NCBI GenBank assembly: GCA_000697475.1
Contig: JNEU01001007.1
Location: 1 to 64,000 of the forward strand
Source of the DNA: Lichtheimia corymbifera B2541
Taxonomy: Eukaryota > Mucoromycota > Mucoromycetes > Mucorales > Lichtheimiaceae
Direction of reading: 5' to 3'
Length of the DNA: 64,000 nt
Numbering within the stretch: position 1 is the first letter of the stretch; every line of letters begins with the position of its first letter. Positions 47,781-58,800 of the stretch are shown here, one piece after another. Under the pieces are notes generated by a model, which ran no database searches, was not told the DNA's origin, and saw only the letters and a program-made list of their open reading frames with translations. Position numbers and translations under genes: made by a program.

Positions 47781-49192
47781 TCATTTAGTATGTTTGACGA
47801 CGTAATCCATGTAAAGAGCGTAGATAGATCCTGCAGGCTATTAAACGTCTTGTTAATCAAGTTGAATCTAACGCTCAATATGGCTGACTACAAACCTGTC
47901 CAACAATGGCCATCAGTGAATCAAGAATAAAGCTATTTGATGGATTGACACCTGTCAACAAGAATTAGCATTTGCAAAATGATTATCCATTCCTCTCGGT
48001 CCACATACCTCGAGTGGCGCTACGAAGAACTTCTGCGATGAATTCATTGGTGATCATATAATGGCCAGCTTCCAGACCTAAACATGTACTTGAGTTAACC
48101 ATTTCTCTGGTTGTTGCATGACCAACGTTCTTTGGACCTACCCTTGATCAAGGACTTTGCACAATCCGCAGGTGGTACAGGAATGCTGACACCCTCGATA
48201 ATCCTGGTAACCTTGGGCTTGGTCAAGTTCTAGAATGTATAAAAGTCATTATGCATCGCAAGGTACTTTTTGATACCGTTACATACCTCGGTGACAAAAC
48301 CGGGAGTGTCAAGGTTGCCAGGCATATAAATGTGAACGTCGATACCGTACATTTTGAGTTCATTGCGAAGACTATCGGCTAAACCACGCAAAGCAAACTT
48401 TGTAGGGGAGTAGGCAGCGTAACCAGCAACACCGATAAGACCAGCCATGGAAGAAACAAATACAATCTTGCCATCCTTGATACCAGTATCTCGCATACGC
48501 AGCGTTGCTTGCTATGATACGAAAGCCTGTCAATTCTTTTCCCTCTTATTTGATCCCCCAATCTCTTGATGGATACTTACATGTGCTACGTATACTTGTC
48601 CAAGGTAGTTGAGCTTTGACAAATATTCGAAATCCTCCACAGTATGATCGACGAACAACTTGGGATAAGCGGCACCTATGGTTGGATGTCAATGACATGC
48701 GTGCAATGATATCTTTTTGATTGATTTACCTGCACAAGCACAGACAATCTCGGGATCACCATCCATCTTGACTTTGGCTTCATCAAAAGCTCGGATGACA
48801 TCGGCATTGGAAGTCATATCAGCACTCACAGTAACCACGCGCTGATCGTCGTTCACCTTGTGGGCCTAACGAACGAACACGATATGTTTTAGATACGGCT
48901 GTTTGACATCATCGATACAATATCCTCACGAACAACATACCTCAAGCTCTTTGGCAGCCTTGTCCAATTCAGATTGACGTCTTGCCACAATGGTAACATT
49001 GGCGCCCTTCTTAATGAGTTCGATAGCGAGTGCTTTGCCGAGACCTGTGCTGCCACCGGTAATGAAGCAATGTTTTCCAGCTGGTTTGAAAGGTTTGCGT
49101 GTGAGTCGGTTGTAAATGACATCTGCCGAGACAGCAACAAGCAATGCAGCTGCTAAGGCGATAACAACGGATGCCCAAGTTGGAAGAGCCAT
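47781..49192 (-). CDS. TSC10: 3-ketodihydrosphingosine reductase (Tsc10/KDSR)
   Basis: This short-chain dehydrogenase makes dihydrosphingosine with NADPH at the ER, the second step of sphingolipid synthesis. The N-terminus MALPTWASVVIALAAALLVAV is a membrane anchor. The nucleotide motif GGSTGLGKALA, the NADPH-selecting ARRQSELDKA, CACAG (NAG equivalent), SSMAGLIGVAGYAAYSPTK (catalytic S...YxxxK) and FALRGLADSLRNEL are all typical. The C-terminal exon PAGSIYALYMDYVVKHTK matches the family's end and supports the distal exons. At least eight exons; introns are GT-AG and short. Confidence 0.9.
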
Positions 49193-49573
49193 TATGCCTT
49201 TCCCCCCAACCAACCCCCGTTCCCCTGAATTCCCAGTTCGGTGTCAAAGAAACTCCCCCTTTGGATCATCCATTGCTCTCCCCTTCTTTCATATGCACAA
49301 TTGTATGCTTTGACGCGTGCATGAAATAAAGCGAACAACAGATGACAACTCACGGTTAATGTTCAATCAAGTATGTCTCGTATATCACATATTCGACGTT
49401 ATCAAAGATAAGGCATGTAGGCATGAACACTCTCCCTCACTCATATTCTTGCCATCATTGTCAGATTCCTCATCTTCCTCCTCTGCCTCTCTCCCCCGTT
49501 TTCACATTCCAATAATCACATCATCTCTTGTCTTTATAGGGGTGTGTTGGTTAATGTCATGATAATAAAAAGG

Positions 49574-49580
49574 TATAAAA
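49574..49580 (+). promoter_or_regulatory. TATA box of the secreted repeat-protein gene
   Basis: tataaaa lies 55 nt upstream of the ATG at 49629, a good position for a TATA element with a short 5' UTR. Such clear TATA boxes are uncommon at the housekeeping genes in this window, which suggests regulated or high expression. Confidence 0.6.
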
Positions 49581-49628
49581 ATATGGGCCACCACAGCCTT
49601 TACATTTTATTCATCATCTTGTTGAAAT

Positions 49629-50354
49629 ATGGCACGAGGCACTTTAGTTTTCATTTCTACTGCGATTGCATTGTTCCTGACAGCAGCCGTAACCAACGCA
49701 GCACCAGCTGTGGATTCTCGTCTTGAAAACACTGATACCAAGTTTACCAAAGCTTCCCATGATATCTTTAATGCCCACAAATTGGCACGACGCGAAGATC
49801 GTAGCGACCAACAACATCGTGATGTAAATGCTGATATCGTTGAGGATGAACGTGACCATCAGGAGACTGACGAAGAAGAACCTGAGGAATACGGACCTAA
49901 AGAACAACACAAAAAGCGCGAAGACCGTAGCGATCAACATCATCGTGATAAAGACGCTGATATTGACGAAAAAGAACCCGAGGAATACGAGCCTAAAGAA
50001 CACCACAAAAAGCGTGAGGACCGTAGTGATCAACAACATCGAGATGTAAACGCTGATATCGTTGAAGATGAACGTAATCATCAAGAGGTTGACGAAGAAG
50101 AACCCGAGGAATATGGACCTAAAGAACATCACAAAAAGCGTGAAGATCGCAGTGATCAACAACACCGTGATGTAAACGCTGATGTTGACGAAAAAGAACC
50201 TGAGGAATACGAGCCTAAAGAACATCACAAAAAGCGTGAAGACCGTAGTGATCAGCACGATCGTGATCGACACAAGAAAACTGAAAAAGAAGAGCACGAA
50301 GAGGAGGAGGAAGAAGAAGAGGAAGAGGAAGAGGAAGAGGAAAACGAAGCATAA
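49629..50354 (+). CDS. Secreted Kex2-site repeat protein (putative multi-peptide precursor)
   Basis: A 241-residue single-exon protein. Residues 1-24 (MARGTLVFISTAIALFLTAAVTNA) are a signal peptide. After a short pro-segment ending LARR come five repeats, each beginning EDRSDQ(Q/H)(H/D) and four of them ending in HKKR, a dibasic Kex2-type site. Repeat units alternate between a long form (with ADIVEDERDHQE...EEYGPKE) and a short form (with ADIDEKEPEEYEPKE). A final truncated unit runs into a poly-Glu tail. The layout of signal peptide, KR-bounded near-identical repeats and absence of other domains is that of fungal KEP (Kex2-processed repeat) proteins and pheromone-like precursors. The predicted products would be highly acidic peptides of about 30-45 residues. 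Receptor and function are unknown. An alternative is a hydrophilic wall or metal-binding protein. Confidence 0.78.
   Translation: MARGTLVFISTAIALFLTAAVTNAAPAVDSRLENTDTKFTKASHDIFNAHKLARREDRSDQQHRDVNADIVEDERDHQETDEEEPEEYGPKEQHKKREDRSDQHHRDKDADIDEKEPEEYEPKEHHKKREDRSDQQHRDVNADIVEDERNHQEVDEEEPEEYGPKEHHKKREDRSDQQHRDVNADVDEKEPEEYEPKEHHKKREDRSDQHDRDRHKKTEKEEHEEEEEEEEEEEEEEENEA
49785..50285 (+). repeat. Five tandem coding repeats
   Basis: Units begin at about 49793, 49919, 50015, 50141 and 50237 (gaagaccgtagtgatcaa-type start). Long units are 126 nt and short units 96 nt, in the order long, short, long, short, partial. The alternation suggests duplication of a two-unit block. Confidence 0.85.
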
Positions 50355-50680
50355 ACGATTAAAGCACGTGTAGTAATCAAGACATTTTTTGCATATGTGA
50401 CAGCACCCATAATAAACATCTACATACATTTTAAAGCACAAGAGCACTACTCTGGATGATTCCTTGCGCCTTACAAGAAGCAGACAGATTAGCCTTATTT
50501 GCCGAGTTAGCATAGCCGATCCTGATCTACATGTTAAACACGTGATGAGCTTGGTGCTGTTTAATTGTGATTCCAATTTTATTTCTTTCATGTATGAACA
50601 AAATAGATAATGGTATGTAGAGGGGAAAAATGTCATATACATATAAGAAAAGGCAGGTTGTGTATATTTGTGAGTGATCT

Positions 50681-53219
50681 CTAACGATGCCTTGGGCTTA
50701 CACGCGAATAAGCAAATACGCCAAGAATGACCACACCAAGGAAAGCAATGGCTGCTGGTAGCATAAGTTCTTGTGGGAAACCAGTAGCTGATCCATCATT
50801 GGAATAATACCCCAAGTCACTATCATCACTGTCATACCTCCTGGAGCTACGCTTGGAACGACGTTTACTACGGCGATGACCGCTGCTGCTATGGCTGCGC
50901 TCCATGTGCCCTTTTTCAAGGTGTGGCATATACTTTGCTGCTGGTTCATCAGGCACGGGTGACATGGTACTGGCAGCCGTTGTTGATCCATTTGGAAACA
51001 TTTGTACAGGAGAATCTACACGCACAGGTGTATCGGGTTGGGATGCAAGACCCATGACAGGCGTTGTTGTAGTAGTTGTGGTACCAGCAGCTGTGGTTGT
51101 ACGTGATGCTTCGGGTCGACTGGAATCATGCACAAAAAGCTTCACTCGATCCTGTCCAAGTTTACGTGCCAATTGTACCGAGTCTTGCAGGTCGGCATCC
51201 GACGTGATCAATACCTCGTCATTCTCATCATCCAAGTATGATACGGTTAACCAATCTTCATTGCCGTTATCAGCATCCGAGGGAATATGTTCGCCAATCA
51301 CTTTACGTCGAATGGTTTCAAGAAGCTGATTATAATTGTTGATAGGTGATGTAAACCGATGGGTCTTGCCACATGCAGAAGTAAACTTGAATGCAAATGT
51401 GCCATCGCCAGTCATACCACGGCTGCTATGCTGTCTCGACATGTACTGAGACGATGAATGTGCAGAAAGGCTGTCCTCGTTGTTGGCTACCATGCTAGCT
51501 GACTCGTTGGGAGTAATCTCAGGGAATCCTTGCAGTTGTGAAAAGGATGCAGAAGGTTCAGGTGAAATAGCATTCAAGGCTGAAGGAGCATGATGACCAG
51601 GATGATGAAGTGAAGAAAGAGGGTCCGAAGATTGAGATTCGCTCTCTCCAGCATCAGCACCAAAGCTATCCCAAAATCGTGACCACATTGGACCCTCTCC
51701 ATCATTGCCTTGTATACTATGGATCTAAATATAAAAGCATTTAATATCCCCTTTATATTTTTGCACCGTGTTTTACCACTCATACCTGCTCCAATGTTGC
51801 ATATGTAAGTCTAAGAACATCAACCATTCCAACAATTTCTTCATCCTCCAACACAGGTAGGTTCAAAAAATGGCCATCTACATGATTACGATGAGTATTG
51901 GTTGACCAGTAGTGGGTTCCCTATGTACTTACCATACATGCGATGCAGCGCATCCATGATTGTGGTACGAGGCGAAGCTGTTTCTGGGTGAGGAGTCATG
52001 ACACGTGATATGGAGCATGTGGCAGGGTTTAATCCAGTAGCAATCACTCTCAAAACAACGTCTTTGCTATATGGATATAGTATTAGCAGTCGTTGATGTG
52101 AATCGATTCAAGCAAACTTACGTGGTGAAAATGCCAGTCAAACCCTCACGATCAGTAACAAGGACCGCTGTGGTATGTTGTTCCTTCATCAAACGAGCTG
52201 CATCATGCACTGTGGTCTTCATGAAAGCTTCAACGGGTGGAGAATCAGCCAACACGGTGCTTAGATCGGGACATGACATGCGGTCACGTAGGGCTTCCAT
52301 GTATTGCACAAGCTGGACTGGGCTGTTATTCCATTCTCGCTCAACACCTTCAAGAGCGTCGTATAATTTGCGTGAAGATCCATATGCTCGTTCCATCTTG
52401 TCCACTGCTTCGTATAAGCACTTTGTAATGTCCAACAAGCCGAAAATGTCTCCTTCTTCGTTACACACAGGCTGTTAATTTTTAGGTTCCGTATGTTAGA
52501 TTATTGAACCTTAACACCACAGTAAAAACCGCGCCACTCTTGTTGCCAGATACTTGCCAAATGTCGGAAACCTCGAGACACCATCAAGTTGAGTGCATCA
52601 GTTGCAGATGTATCGGATGTCACGCACATGGGTCCTTGTGTCATGATTTGGGCTACAGTAGTCGCTCTATTATTCATTGACACTTAATATGCTACGAAAT
52701 CATGATATGTGTTTTTAACTCGATTTACCTTACATCCAGTGATTCGGCGACCACGCGATATGCTAAATCTTTTGCCTAAATCAAAGTAAGTCCTCCCATT
52801 ACCATACACCCTGTCCAAACCACCCCTTTTTGAGCTATTATTACCGTAAAAATACCACTGAGATGATCCTCTTCATCCACAACAAGGACACAATCGCTTC
52901 TTTTGGCTGCCATCAACTGAGCTGCTTCAATAACAAGTAGGTTTTCTTTCACCGTCAAGGCTTGAGAAGGTCGAAGAGCTGATACGGTGCCTGGGATTTT
53001 GCGCGTTTGTCTAGCACGTGTGGATCCATGACGCTTTTTAGATAACTCTTGTTCAAGCTTTCTACGAATGGCCTATAGGAACAGGACACCAATGTCAATG
53101 AACAGAGCCCTGGCCGCATTGTGAAAAGACGTTACCTCATCTCTTTTTGACTGACGCTGACGACTGATAACAGTGCTCTGATCTGAGTAATCGACACGGG
53201 ACCCGGAATGTTTGGTCAT
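50681..53219 (-). CDS. CBS-domain and PB1-domain membrane protein
   Basis: After a basic N-terminus (MTKHSGSRVDYSDQSTVISRQ), exons encode two pairs of CBS domains: PSQALTVKENLLVIEAAQLM...GIFT, VAQIMTQGPMCVTSDTSATD, PPVEAFMKTTVHDAARLMKE...GIFTT and ISRVMTPHPETASPRTTIMD. The last exon has a Ser-rich linker and a PB1-type domain (FKFTSACGKTHRFTSPINNY...YLDDENDEVLITSDADLQDS with the acidic OPCA-like stretch). A basic region (RRSKRRSKRSSRR) and one C-terminal transmembrane helix (LMLPAAIAFLGVVILGVFAY) follow. The same architecture is widespread in fungi (Schizosaccharomyces Meu/Mug70-type proteins). It is likely a tail-anchored, adenosine-nucleotide-sensing scaffold; precise role unknown. Confidence 0.88.
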
Positions 53220-53678
53220 GTTAAACAAAGAATATGAGAGGAGAGAAAGAGGACAACTAACAACGACGACGGCAGCAGCAGGCCAGGTGGACCTCTCTTA
53301 ACGCGGAGATCCAATAGCGACGGACAAGACCCCACAACCTTCCGAGGTGTGCAACGTGCGACATCAACCATCCAAATAGAGATGCTCATTTGTTCAACAT
53401 TAAAAGCTTCACTCTTTGAAATATATTGCTCTTCATTTTCATGTGGATTGCCTATTCGCATTTGCTTCTAGGTGCCCTGAATAATGCTATATGTCATCGG
53501 ATAACCAGGCACCGGTCAACATTAGCTCCGATGAGTGCGTGCATAAAATGAGTTTTTGTTTGCAGACCTCTTTATTCTGAAGCATGAAACATTCCAATGC
53601 ATCCCAATAACCAATCATCCTTGTTTTGTATATCAACATGATGTTTACAATCCAAATGCTTGTTTTATTATACAGATT
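53220..53678. other. Short intergenic segment
   Basis: It contains the CBS-PB1 promoter and the 3' flank of the tryptophanyl-tRNA synthetase gene. Nothing else was identified. Confidence 0.55.
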
Positions 53679-55253
53679 CTAGGGCTCTATCTTGCGGTTG
53701 CTATCCATAAAGTACTTGACCGTTTCATCGGTAACCTCAGATCTCCGTTTCTGGAAATCACCAACAATCTTTTGCAGAACCTCAATACAGATCTTCTTAA
53801 TCTCGCCAGTCATCATTTCACCCGACTTGTATGCCTATATAACATTGGGTCAGATACTCAGTCTACACATTTGCACATATATAACATAACATACATCATG
53901 GATCCGCTTAAGCTCGTCGTCATCTTCAAGGAAGAAGCTCAAGTATTGGTATGCGACATCAACTTCAGGATTACCGCCATTGGCACGGTGTTCCTCAACA
54001 GTAGCTCCACCACCAGAGAAAGCATAACGATTGATCTTGTTCTTGATCTTGTTAGCGGTATCAGTCATGAAGATGGCAGAAGAGTCAATGGAAGCGCTCA
54101 TCTTAGTTTGAGGACCTTGAAGAGCAGGGAAGAAACGAGCGTGGATCAAGGATGGCTTGGGATACTTGAGACGTTGAGCAACATCACGAGTGAGACGGAA
54201 ATAAGGATCTTGATCAATAGCACAGGGGATCAAACAGGGAATATCCTTTTTGCCACCAAAGATGTTAGGGAACGAATTGGAGAAGGAAGGTGCAGCCTGA
54301 ACAGCAACAAAGTGGAACTTGCCAACAGCATCACTGAAAAAGAAAACGTCCCCCTTGTTAGATCAATGCATCTTTCCTTTGTCCAATATACTTACGTGTC
54401 CTTGAATCCAAAGGTAGCTCTTGACTGATTCGCGGTAATACAACGAGAGATACGCACAATGTTGTGATAGAATGGACCACTATATAATGTTTAAGAATAA
54501 TGCCACTTTTGCAGCCTTCTCCCTTGACTTACCCGACAAAGTCCAAATCGGAAAAGATAAATGTCTTTTCAGGCTTGAATCCGCAAGCAATGATATCCTT
54601 TGCGTTTTGGTAGGCATACTCGTTGGCTTTTTCAATGGTAAGATTCTGCTTGAACAAGAACTTTTCATCATCAGTCAACTGAATCACAATGGGTACATCA
54701 AAGACGTCTTGCAACCATCTATTCCGATGTCATTATGAGTAATCCCATGTCAATTTTTTTTTCAATGAGATACTTACTGGCAAAAGATGAAAGGAACCAA
54801 ATGGCCAAGATGCATGGAATCACTTGAAGGACCACGACCAGTGTAAAGGTAAAATGGCTTCTTCTGTTCATATCGATCCAAGATACGGTTCAATTCTCTA
54901 TACAAGGAAGGGAATGCATTTCTTTGTTAGTACCTGGACCCCTCCTCCTCCTGTACTATTGTAGCTGATCGGAGCCCATCGACATACCTGTGAGAGAAAA
55001 AGGTACCACGACGCAACAAGACATGGGGTTTACGACCGGTCAATGACTCAAAACGTTGGAGGAGTGCTTCATCAATGGCGCGTGTGCCGAATTGCTCAAT
55101 CAACTTGTTGTAGTCAATGGCTTGCTGGACACCGTCGACAACAGCTCCTTCGACTTCCCAAGGGGTGACGTTTTGTTCAGCAGTGCTAGCAGGAGGTGCC
55201 TCGTTTTCCTTGATGCTAATGTCGGCCACTTTGGCGGATAGGTCTTCAGACAT
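53679..55253 (-). CDS. WRS1: Tryptophanyl-tRNA synthetase, cytosolic
   Basis: Class I synthetase charging tRNA-Trp. The N-terminus [20 protein letters not shown] has no mitochondrial presequence. Motifs in order: [31 protein letters not shown], the HIGH-type signature in [32 protein letters not shown], the KMSKS-type signature in GPQTKMSAS, and a C-terminal anticodon-binding part ending [11 protein letters not shown]. Six exons; introns 50-70 nt. The signature order and length (about 430 residues) fit eukaryotic cytosolic WRS. Confidence 0.93.
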
Positions 55254-55861
55254 GGTAAAGAGGGGGAGAGAGAAAAGAGGTTGTGCTATTTACACCATCC
55301 CATCTGCACCATCCCTGATTGAAACTCAGTTGTTGCACACCTTTAGTTTGCACTTTCACGCCTATGCACCATCCCTAGCCACGTGCCACCTCTCCCGCAT
55401 CACCCTGCTATACACCACCCATATCCTTGCTCGTTGCTATGCGCCATCATAACTCCAACTACAATTCCAATGTATTTTATCAGTTGTCATGCAATGGGAC
55501 CTTAGTTAAAGCTTCATCAAATCCTCTAGTTGAGTGACTCAAAGTCTATTATAAACCTCATGAATAAAATTATTGGAATAAGGCATGTAATAACAAGTCT
55601 TTTCTCAATAGCCATTTATGTATCTTTTTGTAGGGTTATGATGCTAATGTATTATCGGTGGGCGTGCCTTGACTGGGTATGCGCTGTTTAACCGGGGGAC
55701 CATCAATATCACGTGGTTTCGTGTAAGGCTCATAGATGACAGCTGACCCGGTATGCATAATTGATGGTTCCCGTCAAAGTTGTCACCACAGACTCTTCTT
55801 CCCTCGTACACGTAAGTGCATGTTGTCACACCACAAAGTGTATACTAAACACGTTCATCAG
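55254..55861. other. Intergenic left flank of the Fanzor gene
   Basis: Low-complexity pyrimidine tract at the synthetase start, then AT-rich sequence. A frame open from 55736 joins the Fanzor first exon, but the ATG at 55862 gives a better protein start. I found no terminal inverted repeat or target-site duplication by eye. Confidence 0.5.
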
Positions 55862-58800
55862 ATGTCTGCACTCATTCAACCTATCCATAACGTTCTCGTA
55901 TACAGCTGGGCCGAGTACCCTGATACTTTGAAGGTGTTCCCAAGGAATGTGGACGATCTCTGGACAAGATGTGGCAATGCAATGCTCGCTCTCCAAAACA
56001 TGACTGGCACCAATGAAGTTCTCAAGGAACAGGAGAGACGACTAAGAAGGATGGGATTACGCGTGGAGAAGGCAGCTACCCAAGATTGTGCGTCGACAAT
56101 CATATCCATGCTCAACGGAAGCACACCGAGTGCGATCAATCTTGCAGTAGGGAAAACAATACTCCCTGTTCATGGTGACCAGCTTGTTTTCGCCTGCAGC
56201 AACCTATTGCAAATGAATACCTTCTTCTTCTCGACTCGTTCGCAGCCGCGATTGATCACCCCGCGACATCCATTTGTTTCCTCCGATAAACGCCCATGCA
56301 TTGCTCTACTTCACCATGTCGATTCTTATGCTGGTACTTCCCAATGGTTCAATATCTGTGTTGATGAAAGCAAAACAAATGTACCATCGGTAAGACTTTC
56401 CTTTTATTTCGTCGTTTGACATACCCAAATACTCATATCAAATCACCCGTGTTATTAGATATCACAAGGAGCGCCATCTGTAAGCAAGTCGTATCCAACT
56501 CCACCAGCATTTCCATGAGCGGGTTCATCAAAATCCCACAAGGAACCTGTTCGTACCAACATAAGCGATGATGCGCTTACTGCTGCTATGAACAAGCACC
56601 TTGAAATTCACATCACCAGCTTGTATAAAGCAAAAGTGCTGAAAGGACGCGAGACTTTTGATGCTTTCTTTGAGAAGGAGTTGAAGCTGAAGAATTTTCC
56701 AAAAGTCAGGCCAGCTGTCATGAACGATTTATTTGGAGAGGACACAGAAAACCATCCTTCAGCAGCTTGGCTGTCAACGAATCTCAAGAAGATTGGATAC
56801 ACCATTGAGCGATATCAACAAATCGTGACCACATTTAAAGATCAGCAAATGCAAGTAGAGCGATCATCTAAGAGTTCCGCAAGTGACACCAGTGGCAGCA
56901 GCAGCAGTGGGAGTAGTTCTGGTGACGATGATGACAGTAGACAGCAAAAAGGCAACACAAAGACAATCCAGGAAACCAGAATTGAAACAGCAACCATGTC
57001 GTTGAAGGCATTGTTAAGAGAAGATGTCTCTTATCCTGAGATTAAGCAGCGACTTGAAGAGGAAAAGTCTCGATTGGCAACGGATTTTCAATCTCTGAGC
57101 ACGTGTGTCGACAAGTTAGTTGACATGTTATCGAAGGGAGAGCTCAATCAGTCATGTGGATATGCTCAGCCTGTTTCAAGGGAGATCGACATGAAAGACG
57201 TGGCAAATGATTTCGATTTTGGTGATGGCGCCATTACAACTGTTCTTGTCACCCCTCCTCAACACAATCTGACACATTTTCACGACAACAAGCTATTCGA
57301 ATATGAACATTTTTCGAATTTACTGTCCGGATGCGTTGCCAATTCAGTGAACGAAGGAAAAGAGAGATCGGTTTACAAGGAGATTCGAAGACACTTGCTT
57401 CCAAAGCTTGATCAATCTGACAAGAATCATCAGCAATTTTGGTTCAATCAAGCCGTGACTGATATGCTGACTGAATTCACAACATCATTCAAGAACATGT
57501 GGAGCAGGGGTCGATTAGAGAGGGATCTTCGTGTTTCCATCTTGGGCTTGTTACGTGTACGCTTGGCACCACAACGATTACGGCGTTTCATTGAGTATCG
57601 CCGTAACGCTGGAAGGAAAAAGACAGAGGCAAAGGAGGTATCACCAAGCAGCATTTCATTATCAGAAAGTCAGCAAAAGAAGCAACAAAGGTCCCTTATG
57701 CGCCGCATTGGTACTGCTGTGATCAAAGGGAAGCCATCTAAAGTCATCCAAAAGCTGTATCGAAGGCTTGAGCAACTCTCTGAAGCTTCAACTTCAACTT
57801 CTACACAATCGGATAGTCAAAGTGAACAAGGTATGTATAACCATTATCTACATGGAATCATTAGATCCACATTCTAACCTCAGTGATAATAGAAGCAGAT
57901 GACGACTATGATCCCCTTAGTTTGCCACATGCAGAAGAAGAGTTCGAAGAGGATGTTGATGAGGACAAGGATGAAAAAAGAAAAGAATCGACAGCAAAGA
58001 CTCTTCGCGCGTTGGTGGCGATATTGAAACGACTTCTTCAATCTGGTTCAACAGACAAGGTGTTTACCAAGGAAGATGTTATCAAAACAGCATTCAAAGG
58101 AACTACGCTCTCCGATTCAGAAGCAACCGTTGCAGCAGAGATCGCGAATTTTCTGAACCCTTTTGTGCCCAAAGGAGATGCATTGAATGATATATCGGTG
58201 CTTAATGGAGTTTCTATCGCAAAGATTGCCAATGCTATTGTTTCTCTCATCCAGCCACAGCAAAACATATGGAAATTGAGCCCCTCGTCATCGAACTCAA
58301 GGGGATTGCCTCTTGGGGCTGTGGCACTATACCAGATATTGAGAAAAGAATACGAGATTCCATGCAGCAGCACCCAATCTGGATACATCACCAACGTCGA
58401 TCAAGCAAGAGAGGCAAAGAAGGAACTCTTCCGATCTTTCTTTGATGTGGTCAAGATGAAGCAGTTTCTTCAATCACGTGGCCTGGACCCATATTGGAGG
58501 ATAACGTATGTCGACAAGTGGAGAATCAGAATTTTGGGGAAGAAGACTATCTATCGTACGGTGGAAAGGAAATCTAAGAAGCCACCAAAGACAAGAAAGC
58601 AGCACCGGGGCCGTAAGAAGAGAAAAAAGAAGCAAGATGTCGTAAGAGAGAAGCTGATGAAGAGCATAATACCAAGAAGAGGCACAAGAAGGCTGAACAT
58701 GATGAAGACCAAGAGGTGGAAAAGGTGGCAAAGGAGCTCAAGGAAGTTCGATCACAGTTGTCCAAGGAAAGGAAGGAGCATACCAAGCTTGAACGTGCTC

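Noticed and set aside
49644..50642. Long minus-strand ORF of 332 codons opposite the repeat protein
   Set aside because: It is the mirror of the acidic repeats (GAA/GAG/GAT give TTC/CTC/ATC), producing an artificial Phe/Val/Leu-rich sequence with no domain.
53556..54428. 290-codon plus-strand ORF opposite tryptophanyl-tRNA synthetase
   Set aside because: It is antisense to strongly conserved synthetase exons carrying the KMSAS motif.
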